Below, in pieces: positions 18,612 to 28,233 of a stretch of DNA of 64,000 nt. Positions within the stretch are counted from its first letter, which is position 1; each line of letters begins with the position of its first letter. The notes below the pieces were generated by a model that had not been told where the DNA came from, did no database searches, and saw only the letters and a list, made by a program, of their open reading frames with translations. Both the position numbers and the translations under genes were made by a program. Source of the DNA: Pirellulales bacterium (GTDB lineage Bacteria; Planctomycetota; Planctomycetia; Pirellulales; JANQPP01); contig JANQPP010000026.1 of the NCBI GenBank assembly GCA_028289405.1, positions 1 through 64,000 on the forward strand, read 5' to 3'.

Positions 18612-20477
18612 TTATTTGCCATCACGCAGGATGATCTGCGGCATGGGAAGAGAGACGTTCTCTTGCTGGAGAATTTCAAGCTGCCGCAGCGCCGTCTTCA
18701 AGTGCCCTGCCGTGGCGGGGTCCAACTTTCGCAAGCGTGGCCAAGCCAGTTTGGCGAGCCAGTCCGAGCTTCCTTCCCCTAGGCCGGAGGGAGCGTTCAG
18801 CGAAAGGGGCTGGTCTTGGTCATCCTCGCCGGAGAGGCTTTCGGTTAACAGTTCGGCGAAATTTTTGGGACGCGGGACGGGCCGCACATCGTAGTCCTCC
18901 AAATCAGCCAGTTCCGCCGCGTGGGCCACCGCGTCCCGCAGTCCGCCAAGGCGGTCCACCAATCCCAAATCGAGGGCTTGCCGGCCCGTGTAGACCCGGC
19001 CCCCCGCCATGTCTTCCAGATCCTTGGTCAGGCGTTCCCGGCGGGCGTTCAGCACGTGCTGCTTGAACACGTCATAAATCTCGTCCATCCAGGACTGCAA
19101 CATTTCCCGCTGGGCTGGCGTGAAGGCGCGGTTCGAGGAAAGAATGCCCGACTGCGGACCCTGTTCGAATTCCTTGAAATTGACGCCGAATTTTTCCCAC
19201 ATATCGCGCGTGGCCAACTTGCCGGCCACCACGCCAATCGAAGCGGTGATCGTGGCGGGATCGGCGAAAATCGTGTCGGTCCCGCAGGCGACGTAGTAGC
19301 CGCCGCTGCCGGCCACGTCCCCCATGGAGACCACGAAAGGCTTCTTCTCCCTCAGATCGAGGGTCGCTTGCAGGATGACTTCGCTCCCCACGGCGGATCC
19401 GCCCGGCGAATTGACCCGCAGCACGACGGCCTTGATCGAATCATCGTCCGCCGCTTTGAGCAGGGCCTTGCGGATGGGGCCGCTATAGGCGATGCCGCCG
19501 GCGCCGAAGGGAAACCCGCCGGGAGCCGCTTCGCCCGCCATGATGGGGCCTTCCACATAGACGATGCCCACGGCGTCCTTCTTCGCTCCAGGACGAGAAG
19601 GGCCGCTGAGCAAATCGGCATAAAACTTCAACACGCCAAACGGGCTCGACAAGTCAATTTGCTTCGGCTTTTTCTTGCCATATTTCTTGTCGAACTTGAG
19701 ATCCTCGCCAAAGCGGGATTTCAACTCCGCGATGAATTCGTCCCGGTCCTCCACCGCGTCAATGATGCCCAGCTCCTGCGCCGCGTCGGGGCTGAACAGC
19801 CCCTTGTCCATCCACTGTTGGACCTGTTCCTCGCTGGTTTCGCGGCCTTCGGCGATCATCTCCACGTACATCGCGAAGAGGTCGTCAAGCAGCCACCGCA
19901 GATTCTCTTCCGCCTCGGGGCTCGGTTCTTTCCGCGTGTAGGTTTCCGCCGCGCTTTTGTAGTCGCCACAGGTCAAAAAGTCGGGCTCGACTTCCAGCTT
20001 GTCCAGCAGCCCGCGCACGTGCATCGAGGCGCCAAACAGTCCCGTGAGCCAGATGTCGCCGTTGGGCACGACGCTGAGCCGGTTGGCCACGGCATGCACG
20101 GCATGGGAACGGGTCGTGAGTGATTCGGCATGCGAATGGATCTCTTTGCCGGCTTCCTTGATCTCCTTCAAGATGGAAAGCGTTTCCTGAAGCTGGGCGT
20201 GCCCAAGGGCGGCTCCATTGCCTAGGAGGACGATGGCCTTCACTTTTTCGTCATCGCGAACTTTTCGGAGCCGGGCCGTCCACTGTTCAAACGATTCCAC
20301 AGCGCCGCCGCCGAAGAGCATCAGATCTTCGCCTACTGGGGCCTCGGCCAGGGGCCGGTCAACGCGAAACACGGGAACCACCGCCGGCGTGGAGCCTTCG
20401 GCAAAGACCGGCTGGGATGCCACGAGCGGCGCGAACGACACCGCGACCAACAGAATCAAACTACGCACAATTTTCAT
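18612..20477 (-). CDS. sppA: Signal peptide peptidase SppA, 67K type
   Basis: 621 residues, matching the long double-domain SppA of E. coli (618). An N-terminal hydrophobic segment (about 1-27) exports or anchors it. The Ser/Lys catalytic pair is visible: Ser391 in GDVAGSGGYYVAC and Lys174 in GDYKSAAETY, equivalent to Ser409 and Lys209 of E. coli SppA. The enzyme clips cleaved signal peptides in or at the membrane. The glycine-rich segment about 318-330 is a low-complexity insert between the two domains. No partner gene is adjacent. Confidence 0.93.
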   Translation of the reverse strand: MKIVRSLILLVAVSFAPLVASQPVFAEGSTPAVVPVFRVDRPLAEAPVGEDLMLFGGGAVESFEQWTARLRKVRDDEKVKAIVLLGNGAALGHAQLQETLSILKEIKEAGKEIHSHAESLTTRSHAVHAVANRLSVVPNGDIWLTGLFGASMHVRGLLDKLEVEPDFLTCGDYKSAAETYTRKEPSPEAEENLRWLLDDLFAMYVEMIAEGRETSEEQVQQWMDKGLFSPDAAQELGIIDAVEDRDEFIAELKSRFGEDLKFDKKYGKKKPKQIDLSSPFGVLKFYADLLSGPSRPGAKKDAVGIVYVEGPIMAGEAAPGGFPFGAGGIAYSGPIRKALLKAADDDSIKAVVLRVNSPGGSAVGSEVILQATLDLREKKPFVVSMGDVAGSGGYYVACGTDTIFADPATITASIGVVAGKLATRDMWEKFGVNFKEFEQGPQSGILSSNRAFTPAQREMLQSWMDEIYDVFKQHVLNARRERLTKDLEDMAGGRVYTGRQALDLGLVDRLGGLRDAVAHAAELADLEDYDVRPVPRPKNFAELLTESLSGEDDQDQPLSLNAPSGLGEGSSDWLAKLAWPRLRKLDPATAGHLKTALRQLEILQQENVSLPMPQIILRDGK

Positions 20478-20684
20478 GGCCCTGGCTCTCCTCGACGGGT
20501 GGAAATTTGGCTCGGCAAGATGCCGATGGTTGGGAAAAGATGGCGCCGCGGACCCATCGCGAGTATTGACGGGCGCGCGGAGGAACTCTCAGAATTCTGG
20601 CCCATAAAACCGGCGAACTCAAGCCACTCAACGAAGCAGCTCTCGCCGGTAAAAGCGGGACAAGACGGACAATCCACCATACTT

Positions 20685-20905
20685 CGCCACGAAGCGCCGC
20701 TTCTTGGCGGAATTCCGTTGCAATCCTTGAGAGGGCGACGATTCCGTCCGTGGCGCGGTTAGCAGGCTGTTGATTTACTCAACAGCCTGCGGCATCACAG
20801 GAGGTGATGTTCAAAATAGCGACGTAAGTCGTTATTTTGCGAGCTGGGAACAGCTTAGCGGTGACCCTGGCGAGGTTGAAAAACGCCACGATGGTGTTTT
20901 TCAAC
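20685..20905. repeat. Composite inverted-repeat element, MITE-like
   Basis: Four hairpins follow one another in about 220 bases between sppA and the large secretin-like gene. They are: 20685-20694 with 20700-20709 (one mismatch); GCAGGCTGTTGA at 20762-20773 with its perfect complement at 20779-20790; 20813-20823 with 20828-20838 (one mismatch); and GTTGAAAAACGCC at 20875-20887 with 20893-20905 (one mismatch). The last starts seven bases past the stop of the minus-strand gene and has T5 in its 3' arm on that strand, so it may also end transcription. From memory, similar GCTGTTGA/GTTGAAAAAC hairpins recur in planctomycete genomes. No transposase is present. Confidence 0.7.
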
Positions 20906-20911
20906 GGGTTG

Positions 20912-23866
20912 TTACTCCTCGCCTCGATTGCCGTTGCCTTCGGGCTTGCCTTCGCCTTCGTTCCCTTGCTCGCCCGGCTTCTTTTGGTCTTTGTTGGCTT
21001 GGGCCTGTGCTTCGCCTAGCAGACGGGCCAAAGCGGCCCGGGCGGAACTCCCCTTCAAAGCGGAATTGACCCGCACGACTTCAATGGTGGAAGAGGGCCG
21101 CGCCGCGCGGTCCAGTTCATGGACAATCGCCTTGACATGGACCATCACCACGGGAGCGGCGGAGACGACCAAGGAATTCGAGGTCTGATCGACGCCCATG
21201 GACAACAGACCTTTGAACCGGGGCTTCTTGGTCTGTTCGTCGTCGCCTTCGCCAAAATCGTAGATGATCCGCCGTTCGGGACGATCTTCCTTCTTGTTGT
21301 TCTGCAGCGCCTTGTCGTTGGAGCTGAGCAAGTCGCGGAAGACGTCCTTGACAACTTCGGCCACTTCCTCCGCTTTGGCAAACTTTAGATGAAAAAATTC
21401 CGTCTGATGGGCGGACTGGGAATCGTCCGTGGGCGGCTGATCGTAAAAATCGATCAGCTCACGCACGGTTTCCAGTTGCTCGGGCGTTCCGCCTTGGACC
21501 AGCAGGGTGTTAGTGTCGCTATCGGAAACGAATTTCAGTGGGCGGCGTCGCGACAGGGCACTGCTCGATTTCTTCGAAGAATTCGAGCGAGGGCGATAGC
21601 CCCAATACCAATAGTCAAAGTTGGATCCGGATTCCTCTTCTCCTTCCTCGAAGATCTCTTCCAGGTTGAGCTTCACCGAGTAGGCCCAGGCGTATTTGAG
21701 CCGGAAGACGATGAAGTCTCTGGGCCGTGGCGCGAAGTCATCAATCAATTGTTCCAGCCGGTCGAGCGCCTCGGTATCGTCCGAGGAAATCATCAACTCC
21801 CCCTGGGGACTGACTGAGATCCGGATAGGGGGCGGTTCGGAGGGTTCTTCAATTTCGGGCTGCATCGCTTCCCGCTCGGCAGCTCTCTGTTCCGCTTGCA
21901 GCTTTTCGAACAGCTTACGCAACTCTTCCTGGGAAGGCTCTTCGGAAGCTTCTTCCGATGTGAGCTGAACAAGCTGGATCCGGGGAGCGGCATGATGCGG
22001 CCTGGGCAGCGGCACCAGACGTGCTTGGCGTGGCTCTTCTTCCTCTTGGTCTTCTTTGTCCGTGGAAGTCGCCGTTGGAGGAAGGCCAATGATTTCCAAC
22101 GGGTTTTCACCCATATTGGGCCAAACTTCCCGCAGTTGTTCCAGGAATTCTCGTGTCTCCTCGCCTGGAGCAACCTCGAAGTAGCGGGTCTTCTGCGGTT
22201 TACCCCCCTCGGGCGGGATCTCTCCCAACTTCACCAGCAGGTTGCGAACTTCGGCATATTCAATTTCATTGGCCCACAGCAAAAGCTGATTATTGGCTAC
22301 ATCCGCGTCAACGCGGAACTCATCCTTCTTCTCATCTTCATCGTTGTTGCGTCTCCAACTATAGAAAGAGAAATAGCCACGCCGCTGATTTTGGCTGTCA
22401 TCCTCTTTCTTACCCCCCATCATCTTTTCGATCGTCCCCGCCACGTCGTCCGCGTAGAGCCGCCGCAAGGCGATCACTTCGAAAGAACGGCTGCTGCCGT
22501 CGAGCTTGGCGATCAGCTCGCTAATAACTAATTGGTCCGCGCGGCTGCCGGTGGCGATGAGCGCGTTATTCTTCTTATCGACTTGCAGCTTCGTGGAGGG
22601 TTCCAGGTTGCCGACCTCTTCCAGCGTCGTTTTGAACGCTTCGGGATCGAGAGAGGCCAAGCGGTGGATCTGCATGCGGGCCATGTTGAGCAGCAGTGAA
22701 TTCTGAGGATCGGGTGGCGTGTCGATGGTCTCCACGGCCAGCTTGATCAGAGCCATCTTGTTCGGCGGAGCGTTGGCCAAGATGCTGTTGTTCCGTACGT
22801 CCGCGACGAGATAAATTTTCGCCTCTTCCTTTTGTCCTCCCGGCTGCCCGCCTTGTTTTTGTTGCTGGCGCATCTGCTGCATCATCTGCTGTTGCTGACG
22901 CATTTGCTCGGGCGTCATCGGGCCTGCAGGCTTGGTCTCGACGCCCAGCAATTCCTTGAGATTGTCGATCACGTCCGCGGCACGCGTATATTGCAAGGGA
23001 ATGTTTTGTAACAGACGCTCTTGCCCGCGGTCCGACTGTTCGACGCTCAGCAGGGCATTCACGTCCCTCAGGTTTCTCGCCGTATCGACCACCTCCACGC
23101 GGTTGGTCGCCTTGAGCGGCGTGATCTTGTGATTGGCGCTGAGCATCGGCTTGATTTCCTCGACCGCTTCCTCGGCCATGAGCCAATCGAGCGGGAAGGA
23201 AACCTTCAAAAATTCGTGCGGGTGGCGTGCTTCAAGTTCTTCGGGCACCACGCGCGGCACGGCGCTGGGGTTCATCCCCTCGATCTTGACGACGGACATG
23301 ACCTCCTCATTGACGAGGATCGTGAAACCCCGCCGCAAGAGGTGCATGTTAATCAGGTCCCGCGTTTCGGGCACTGTATAGCTGCGGCGCGTGGTGAGAT
23401 TGAGATAATCGGAGGGGAGTTCCTGCCAGTCGAAGCTGAGCTGGGAGATATCGGCGAGCCACTCCAGCACCGCCTGCCAGGGTTGGCCGCGAAAATTGAA
23501 TTCGACCTTCCCGTCATCGCCGGGACGTACCTCCAATTCCGAGGGATCTGGAGGGGTATCCGGAGTATCAGAACGCTTGACGGTCTTCGATGCTTCATCC
23601 TTGTTTTCTTCGCCCTTCTTTTCCCCGCCTTGGCCGTCCTTGGGTTGTTCACCGTTTTGGTTCGGTTGCCCAGGTTTTTGCCCTGGTTGTTGTGGTTTCC
23701 CGCCCGGCTTGCCGGCTTTGGGCCCTCCTCGCGCGGGACGTGCTTGACCAGGCGGTTGAGCGTGAGCGCTTTGTTCGACAAGAACCAGCGCGGACAGTAG
23801 AGCGCCCGACAATACCGCCGTGAGGAGAACGAATGACCTTCGAACGGTCCGTAAGCGCATGTCCAT
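20912..23866 (-). CDS. Very large secretin-like protein with repeated N-domains and no pore domain
   Basis: 984 residues from ATG 23866, with AAGAGG upstream on that strand. A long signal peptide ends near EQSAHAQ. Residues about 35-110 are a Pro/Gly/Gln/Lys-rich low-complexity linker. The rest is an N0-like region (VEFNFRGQPWQAVLEWL) followed by several NolW/secretin-N-type units with phrases such as QYTRAADVIDNLKELL, NLEPSTKLQVDKKNNALI, IALRRLYADDVAGTIEKM and FHLKFAKAEEVAEVVKDVF. I do not find the C-terminal secretin beta-barrel domain; it ends in a Gly/Glu/Asn-rich tail. It is expected in the periplasm. Role unknown: possibly a scaffold. Confidence 0.8.
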   Translation of the reverse strand: MDMRLRTVRRSFVLLTAVLSGALLSALVLVEQSAHAQPPGQARPARGGPKAGKPGGKPQQPGQKPGQPNQNGEQPKDGQGGEKKGEENKDEASKTVKRSDTPDTPPDPSELEVRPGDDGKVEFNFRGQPWQAVLEWLADISQLSFDWQELPSDYLNLTTRRSYTVPETRDLINMHLLRRGFTILVNEEVMSVVKIEGMNPSAVPRVVPEELEARHPHEFLKVSFPLDWLMAEEAVEEIKPMLSANHKITPLKATNRVEVVDTARNLRDVNALLSVEQSDRGQERLLQNIPLQYTRAADVIDNLKELLGVETKPAGPMTPEQMRQQQQMMQQMRQQQKQGGQPGGQKEEAKIYLVADVRNNSILANAPPNKMALIKLAVETIDTPPDPQNSLLLNMARMQIHRLASLDPEAFKTTLEEVGNLEPSTKLQVDKKNNALIATGSRADQLVISELIAKLDGSSRSFEVIALRRLYADDVAGTIEKMMGGKKEDDSQNQRRGYFSFYSWRRNNDEDEKKDEFRVDADVANNQLLLWANEIEYAEVRNLLVKLGEIPPEGGKPQKTRYFEVAPGEETREFLEQLREVWPNMGENPLEIIGLPPTATSTDKEDQEEEEPRQARLVPLPRPHHAAPRIQLVQLTSEEASEEPSQEELRKLFEKLQAEQRAAEREAMQPEIEEPSEPPPIRISVSPQGELMISSDDTEALDRLEQLIDDFAPRPRDFIVFRLKYAWAYSVKLNLEEIFEEGEEESGSNFDYWYWGYRPRSNSSKKSSSALSRRRPLKFVSDSDTNTLLVQGGTPEQLETVRELIDFYDQPPTDDSQSAHQTEFFHLKFAKAEEVAEVVKDVFRDLLSSNDKALQNNKKEDRPERRIIYDFGEGDDEQTKKPRFKGLLSMGVDQTSNSLVVSAAPVVMVHVKAIVHELDRAARPSSTIEVVRVNSALKGSSARAALARLLGEAQAQANKDQKKPGEQGNEGEGKPEGNGNRGEE

Positions 23867-24275
23867 AAGAGACCTCTTCTCTGTGAGTTGCCTGTCTTCG
23901 TCCACTAGCCGAATGGCTGGCCGCCGATTGATGGGCCTTGAGTCTGGCCTGGTTCTCTGCCGGTCCAGGCAGTGAAACAGCCGGTCGCCTAGGTTCTCCA
24001 TTCTGTCTTTTGTCGCCTTTCGGCGCGCTCAAATCAAGTGGAAAAGTGGAAATTTCTTGGAATTCGTTGAAGTCTCCGGATGCCGGCTCCTCGGAATTGG
24101 TTCGAATCAAACACCAAATTCTTGTACTTTTTCTTGGCGTCCTCCGCATAAATCCTCGCAATTCTCTCGCGAAACGTCACGCAAATCGTTGGCTTCGATT
24201 TCTCCGTGCCGCTAACCTGAGAGATTGTGAAGACCATAACTTCGTGCGCATCGGAGACTTTGGGAGGAGAGCGGA
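23867..24275. other. Divergent intergenic region
   Basis: About 410 bases between two divergent exoprotein genes. It must hold both promoters. The right half (24100-24250) is AT-rich relative to its surroundings; no -35/-10 pair is good enough to name. I see no RNA gene. Confidence 0.5.
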
Positions 24276-27095
24276 GTGAGACGGAGCGGGAAGAAACGGG
24301 GGCTGGGAAACATGGTGGTTCGCCGAGCGGGCATCTGTGAACGGCTGGAACCCCGAATGTTGTTGGCGGGAGATCCCGCGTTTGACGTGCTCGTGTTCAC
24401 GAAGACCGCTGGCTTTCGCCATGGTTCGATTGCCGCCGGCATCAACGCGGTGGAAAACCTGGCCGAAGAACATGGCTTCTCCACGCTGGCCGCGGAAGAT
24501 GCCAGGATCTTCAACGACCGAGATTTGGCCCCTTTCGAAGCGGTCATCTTTCTGAACACGACGGGCAACGTGCTCAACACCGCGCAAGAAGCCGCCTTCC
24601 AGCGATACATCCGCGCGGGAGGCGGGTTCGTGGGCATCCACGCCGCCGCCGACACCGAACATGACTGGGCTTGGTACGGAGATTTGGTGGGTGCCCGCTT
24701 CGCCTCGCATCCGGCCGTGCAGACGGGAACCGTGGTTGTCGCCGATCGTTTCCATGCTTCGACCGAGGGACTTCCGGAGCGGTGGGAAGTCACCGACGAG
24801 TGGTACAACTTCAACCTCAACCCACGCGGACAGGTGCATGTGTTGGCCACGCTGGACGAACGGACGTATACCGGCGGCCAGATGGGTTTCGACCATCCCG
24901 TCGCTTGGGCCCAAGAATTCGACGGTGGGCGCTCCTGGTACACCGGGCGGGGGCACACTTCGGGTTCATTCCGCGAACCGCTGTTCCAAGAGCATCTGCT
25001 GGGCGGGATTCAGTACGCAGCCGGTTTCGCGCCCGCCGATGTGGGTGCCACGCTGGACCGCAATTACGAAAAGGTCGAGTTGGAAACGCGAGTTTCCAAT
25101 CCGATGCAACTGGACGTGGCGCCCGACGGCACGGTCTATTTCATCGAGCGGGGAGGCACCATGAAGGCCCACCTTCCCGAGGAGTCCCGCACCGTGCGAG
25201 TGGGAGCCCTAGCGGTGACCACCGAGCATGAGGATGGCCTGCTGGGCATCGCGCTCGATCCTAACTTCGCGGAGAATGCGTGGGTCTATCTGTTCTACTC
25301 TCCCTCGGGGCCGGTGGCCGAGCAGCGGGTTTCCAGATTCACCATCGTGGACAACCGGCTCGACATGGGTTCCGAGGAGACCTTGCTGCGGATACCCGTG
25401 CAGCGCAGCAATTGCTGCCATTCGGCCGGCGCGCTGGGATTCGGACCGGACGGCGATTTGTATATCTCCACGGGGGACAACACGAATCCCTTTGCATCCA
25501 GCGGTTACGCGCCGATCGATGAACGGCCTGGACGTTCCGATTTCGACGCGCAGAAATCCTCCTCCAATACGGACGATTTGCGTGGCAAAATTCTGCGAAT
25601 CCATCCCGAGGCGAACGGAGCCTACAGCATTCCCGAGGGGAATCTGTTTCCCGCCGATGGTTCGCAAGGCCGTCCCGAGATTTTCGTGATGGGCAACCGC
25701 AACCCGTTCCGTTTTTCCGTCGACTCGGAGACGGGTTGGCTTTATTGGGGGGATGTGGGCCCGGACGCGGGAAGCAATTCAGACGCGCGCGGCCCACGCG
25801 GGCATGACGAAATCAATCAGGCGCGGGAAGCGGGGAATTACGGTTGGCCCTACTTCGTGGCGAACAACTTGCCCTACCGGGATTATGACTTCGCCCGGCA
25901 GCTGTCGGGGATCACTTTCGATCCCCTGGCTCCCGTCAATCGTTCTCTCAACAACACGGGGGCCGAACTCCTGCCGCCGGCCCAACCGGCTTGGATCTGG
26001 TACCCCGGCGGGCGAGGTACCGATTTTCCGGAATTGGGCACGGGAGGCCGCACCGCAATGGCCGGCCCGGTGCACCATTTCGATCCCGCAACTTCCGAGA
26101 CGCGCGGGTTGCCCGAATATTTCGATGACACGTTGTTCATCTACGAATGGTCCCGGGGTTGGATTCAGGAAGTGAAAATCGACTCCGAGGGAAATGTACT
26201 CAAGATCAACCCTTTCCTGCCGTCATTCGATTTTCGCCGTCCCATCGACATGAAGATCAGCCCCGACGGGGCGATGTACCTTTTGGAATGGGGCTCCAAT
26301 TTCGGAGGCGGCAACGCTGACGCGAAACTCGTGCGGATCGACTACACAAACCCGCTGCCGCTGCCGTCGACCCACGTGATGGTGGATCAGCAATCCGGCG
26401 AGGTACCATTGGAAGTCGGGTTCTCGGGTGAAATGTCCCGAGCGGCGGTGGACGGGCCACTAGAATTCGCTTGGGACTTCGAGTCGGACGGAGTGGTCGA
26501 CGCCACGGGTCCGGAAGTTTCCTTCACCTATGCCCGACCGGGCACTTTCACGGCCACTTTAACGGTGACCGACGCGGCGGGGGGCACTTCCTCGGATACC
26601 GTGGACATCGTGGTAACAGGCACACCGCCCGTCGCCGTCGATGACCTGTTTCAGGTCGCCGTGGGAGTGACGCTGGAAGTTGGCGCGGAAAGCGGCCTGC
26701 TCGCCAACGACGATGGCGTTGGTCTCTCCGCCATGTTGGGCGATCTGCCCACCCATGGCGATCTGACTCTGTTTGAAGATGGTTCCTTTCGTTACGTCCC
26801 TCGTGCCGGTTTCTTTGGCGTGGACACGTTCACGTACTCCGCCTTGGCTGGCCAACTCTCCTCCGAGCCGCGCACCGTCACAATCGAGGTCCGCGCGCCC
26901 GGGGATGCGAATCTGGACGGGCGGATCGATCTCAACGATTTCTCGCTGCTGAAAGCGAACTTCGGAATGAATGGCACGACATGGGGGCAGGGGGATTTCG
27001 ACGGGGACGGGGATGTCGACTTGGAGGACTTCACCGCGTTGAAGGATGGCTTTGGCCAAATTGCGTTGGAAGCCGCCTTCGCTATTTGGCAGTAG
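24276..27095 (+). CDS. LEPR-XLL exoprotein: ThuA, sugar dehydrogenase, PKD, cadherin-like and dockerin domains
   Basis: 939 residues from a GTG preceded by a strong GGGAGGAG; ATG 24312 is an alternative. The N-terminus carries ERLEPRMLLAGD, the LEPR-XLL motif of large planctomycete surface proteins. Then: ThuA-like domain (about 36-250, with FTKTAGFRHGS and GGGFVGIHAAADTEHDW); glucose/sorbosone dehydrogenase-type propeller (about 260-690, with GLLGIALDPNF, DGDLYISTGDN and FVMGNRNPFRFS); PKD domain (about 705-785); cadherin-like domain (about 785-875); and a dockerin-type calcium pair (GDANLDGRIDLNDFS, DFDGDGDVDLEDF). It is probably an exported sugar-active enzyme tethered by its C-terminal modules. 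Confidence 0.85.
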   Translation: MRRSGKKRGLGNMVVRRAGICERLEPRMLLAGDPAFDVLVFTKTAGFRHGSIAAGINAVENLAEEHGFSTLAAEDARIFNDRDLAPFEAVIFLNTTGNVLNTAQEAAFQRYIRAGGGFVGIHAAADTEHDWAWYGDLVGARFASHPAVQTGTVVVADRFHASTEGLPERWEVTDEWYNFNLNPRGQVHVLATLDERTYTGGQMGFDHPVAWAQEFDGGRSWYTGRGHTSGSFREPLFQEHLLGGIQYAAGFAPADVGATLDRNYEKVELETRVSNPMQLDVAPDGTVYFIERGGTMKAHLPEESRTVRVGALAVTTEHEDGLLGIALDPNFAENAWVYLFYSPSGPVAEQRVSRFTIVDNRLDMGSEETLLRIPVQRSNCCHSAGALGFGPDGDLYISTGDNTNPFASSGYAPIDERPGRSDFDAQKSSSNTDDLRGKILRIHPEANGAYSIPEGNLFPADGSQGRPEIFVMGNRNPFRFSVDSETGWLYWGDVGPDAGSNSDARGPRGHDEINQAREAGNYGWPYFVANNLPYRDYDFARQLSGITFDPLAPVNRSLNNTGAELLPPAQPAWIWYPGGRGTDFPELGTGGRTAMAGPVHHFDPATSETRGLPEYFDDTLFIYEWSRGWIQEVKIDSEGNVLKINPFLPSFDFRRPIDMKISPDGAMYLLEWGSNFGGGNADAKLVRIDYTNPLPLPSTHVMVDQQSGEVPLEVGFSGEMSRAAVDGPLEFAWDFESDGVVDATGPEVSFTYARPGTFTATLTVTDAAGGTSSDTVDIVVTGTPPVAVDDLFQVAVGVTLEVGAESGLLANDDGVGLSAMLGDLPTHGDLTLFEDGSFRYVPRAGFFGVDTFTYSALAGQLSSEPRTVTIEVRAPGDANLDGRIDLNDFSLLKANFGMNGTTWGQGDFDGDGDVDLEDFTALKDGFGQIALEAAFAIWQ

Positions 27096-27132
27096 ACCGG
27101 AAAAAGCTAATCGCCCGGTCGAGCATTCATGA

Positions 27133-28233
27133 TCAGACGCAATGTGCCGCGCCCGAACATCGCGGCGGCTCGCGACCGGAGATCAACACGCCGGGATCGG
27201 TGCATAGCGGGCGGAGGTGCGGCCAATCAAGCACGCCAAAGGGGGAAACCAATGGCTGCCACGGCACGCCGCGCTGTTCGATCTGTTCATCTCGGATGGG
27301 GCCCAATTTTCGCGCCGCCAATTCCAGGTACGGCACGCGCTCCGGCCGCAGCCCCATGATTCGGGCACATGTGGCGTCCACGGCGGTGGGATGAGTACCC
27401 ACGACGACCAGGCCCATGTGCTTGGGGCTCCCCATGATGGGGCCATCCCCCTCCATGCACTCGATACCATCGATCACGGAGATCGATTTGGGAATCGAGG
27501 CGTTGATATCGACCACCGTGGCGGGAATACCGGAATAGTGCAGCACGTTCTTGGGCCAGCCATAGATGATGCCGGGAATCGTGCCATACAGATTCTTCAT
27601 GGAGGCCGTGAAACCCACCCAGTGGTGAGTTTTGAGCTTCGGCAGGGAGACGATCAAATCCGCCGTCACCACATCCTGGGGGAAGTGGAACCCTGAGAGC
27701 CGAGAGACCTTGCCGCCGTTGGCTACCCAGGCGACGTCCTGATAGTTAAGGTCGGCGAAGGGAAGCCGGGATGATTTCAAGGCATCGCCGATGCCTGATT
27801 CGAACAGGGCGAATTGCGTGTCTCGCACGTGGCCAGGGGCTTCACCCACCGTCACTTGTGCGCCCCAGCGCCGGAAGACTTCCGCCGTAGCGAGCACCAT
27901 GCTGGGGTGCGTGGTCATGTGGGGGGCATCCCGCGATGGCTCCACCATGTTCGGTTTGAGCAGCACGCGGCGGCCCCGCAGACGCTCTGGCTGGAGGCCG
28001 GTCGCCAGTAGCCCGTCCCGAATGGTTTGTTCCAGTTTGGCGATGTCATAGCGCTGCCGGTCCGCGATGAACACGGGCGACTTCTTTTGCCACATCGCCT
28101 TGAGCGAGGTGTAGCCCAACAGTCCCGCCAGCGCGGCGCCGCCTCCCACGAGCAGCGCGCGGCGGTCGAGCCCTTGAGGCTCGCCGCTGATGTCATGCTC
28201 CACGGGAGGAAAGGCAGTGGATGAGTGGCTCAT
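27133..28233 (-). CDS. DUF362 protein with twin-arginine-type signal
   Basis: 366 residues. The N-terminus LDRRALLVGGGAALAGLLGY is a Tat-type signal. DUF362 features follow: RRVLLKPNMVEPSRD, a VGEAPGH segment, and VVTADLIVSLPKLKTHHWVGFTASMKNLYGTIPG. The family is linked to redox or iron-sulfur proteins, but no four-cysteine cluster is seen here, so this is the short form without a ferredoxin domain. Its ATG overlaps the stop of the cyclase-fold gene upstream as ATGA, so the two are translated together. Confidence 0.85.
   Translation of the reverse strand: MSHSSTAFPPVEHDISGEPQGLDRRALLVGGGAALAGLLGYTSLKAMWQKKSPVFIADRQRYDIAKLEQTIRDGLLATGLQPERLRGRRVLLKPNMVEPSRDAPHMTTHPSMVLATAEVFRRWGAQVTVGEAPGHVRDTQFALFESGIGDALKSSRLPFADLNYQDVAWVANGGKVSRLSGFHFPQDVVTADLIVSLPKLKTHHWVGFTASMKNLYGTIPGIIYGWPKNVLHYSGIPATVVDINASIPKSISVIDGIECMEGDGPIMGSPKHMGLVVVGTHPTAVDATCARIMGLRPERVPYLELAARKLGPIRDEQIEQRGVPWQPLVSPFGVLDWPHLRPLCTDPGVLISGREPPRCSGAAHCV

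Noticed and set aside
18921..20123. Open frame of 400 codons on the plus strand
   Set aside because: Lies wholly opposite sppA, with composition typical of an antisense shadow in GC-rich DNA.
24085..24115. GGTTCGAATC, like a tRNA T-arm
   Set aside because: The flanking bases do not form the five-pair T stem, and no acceptor or anticodon arm can be found nearby.
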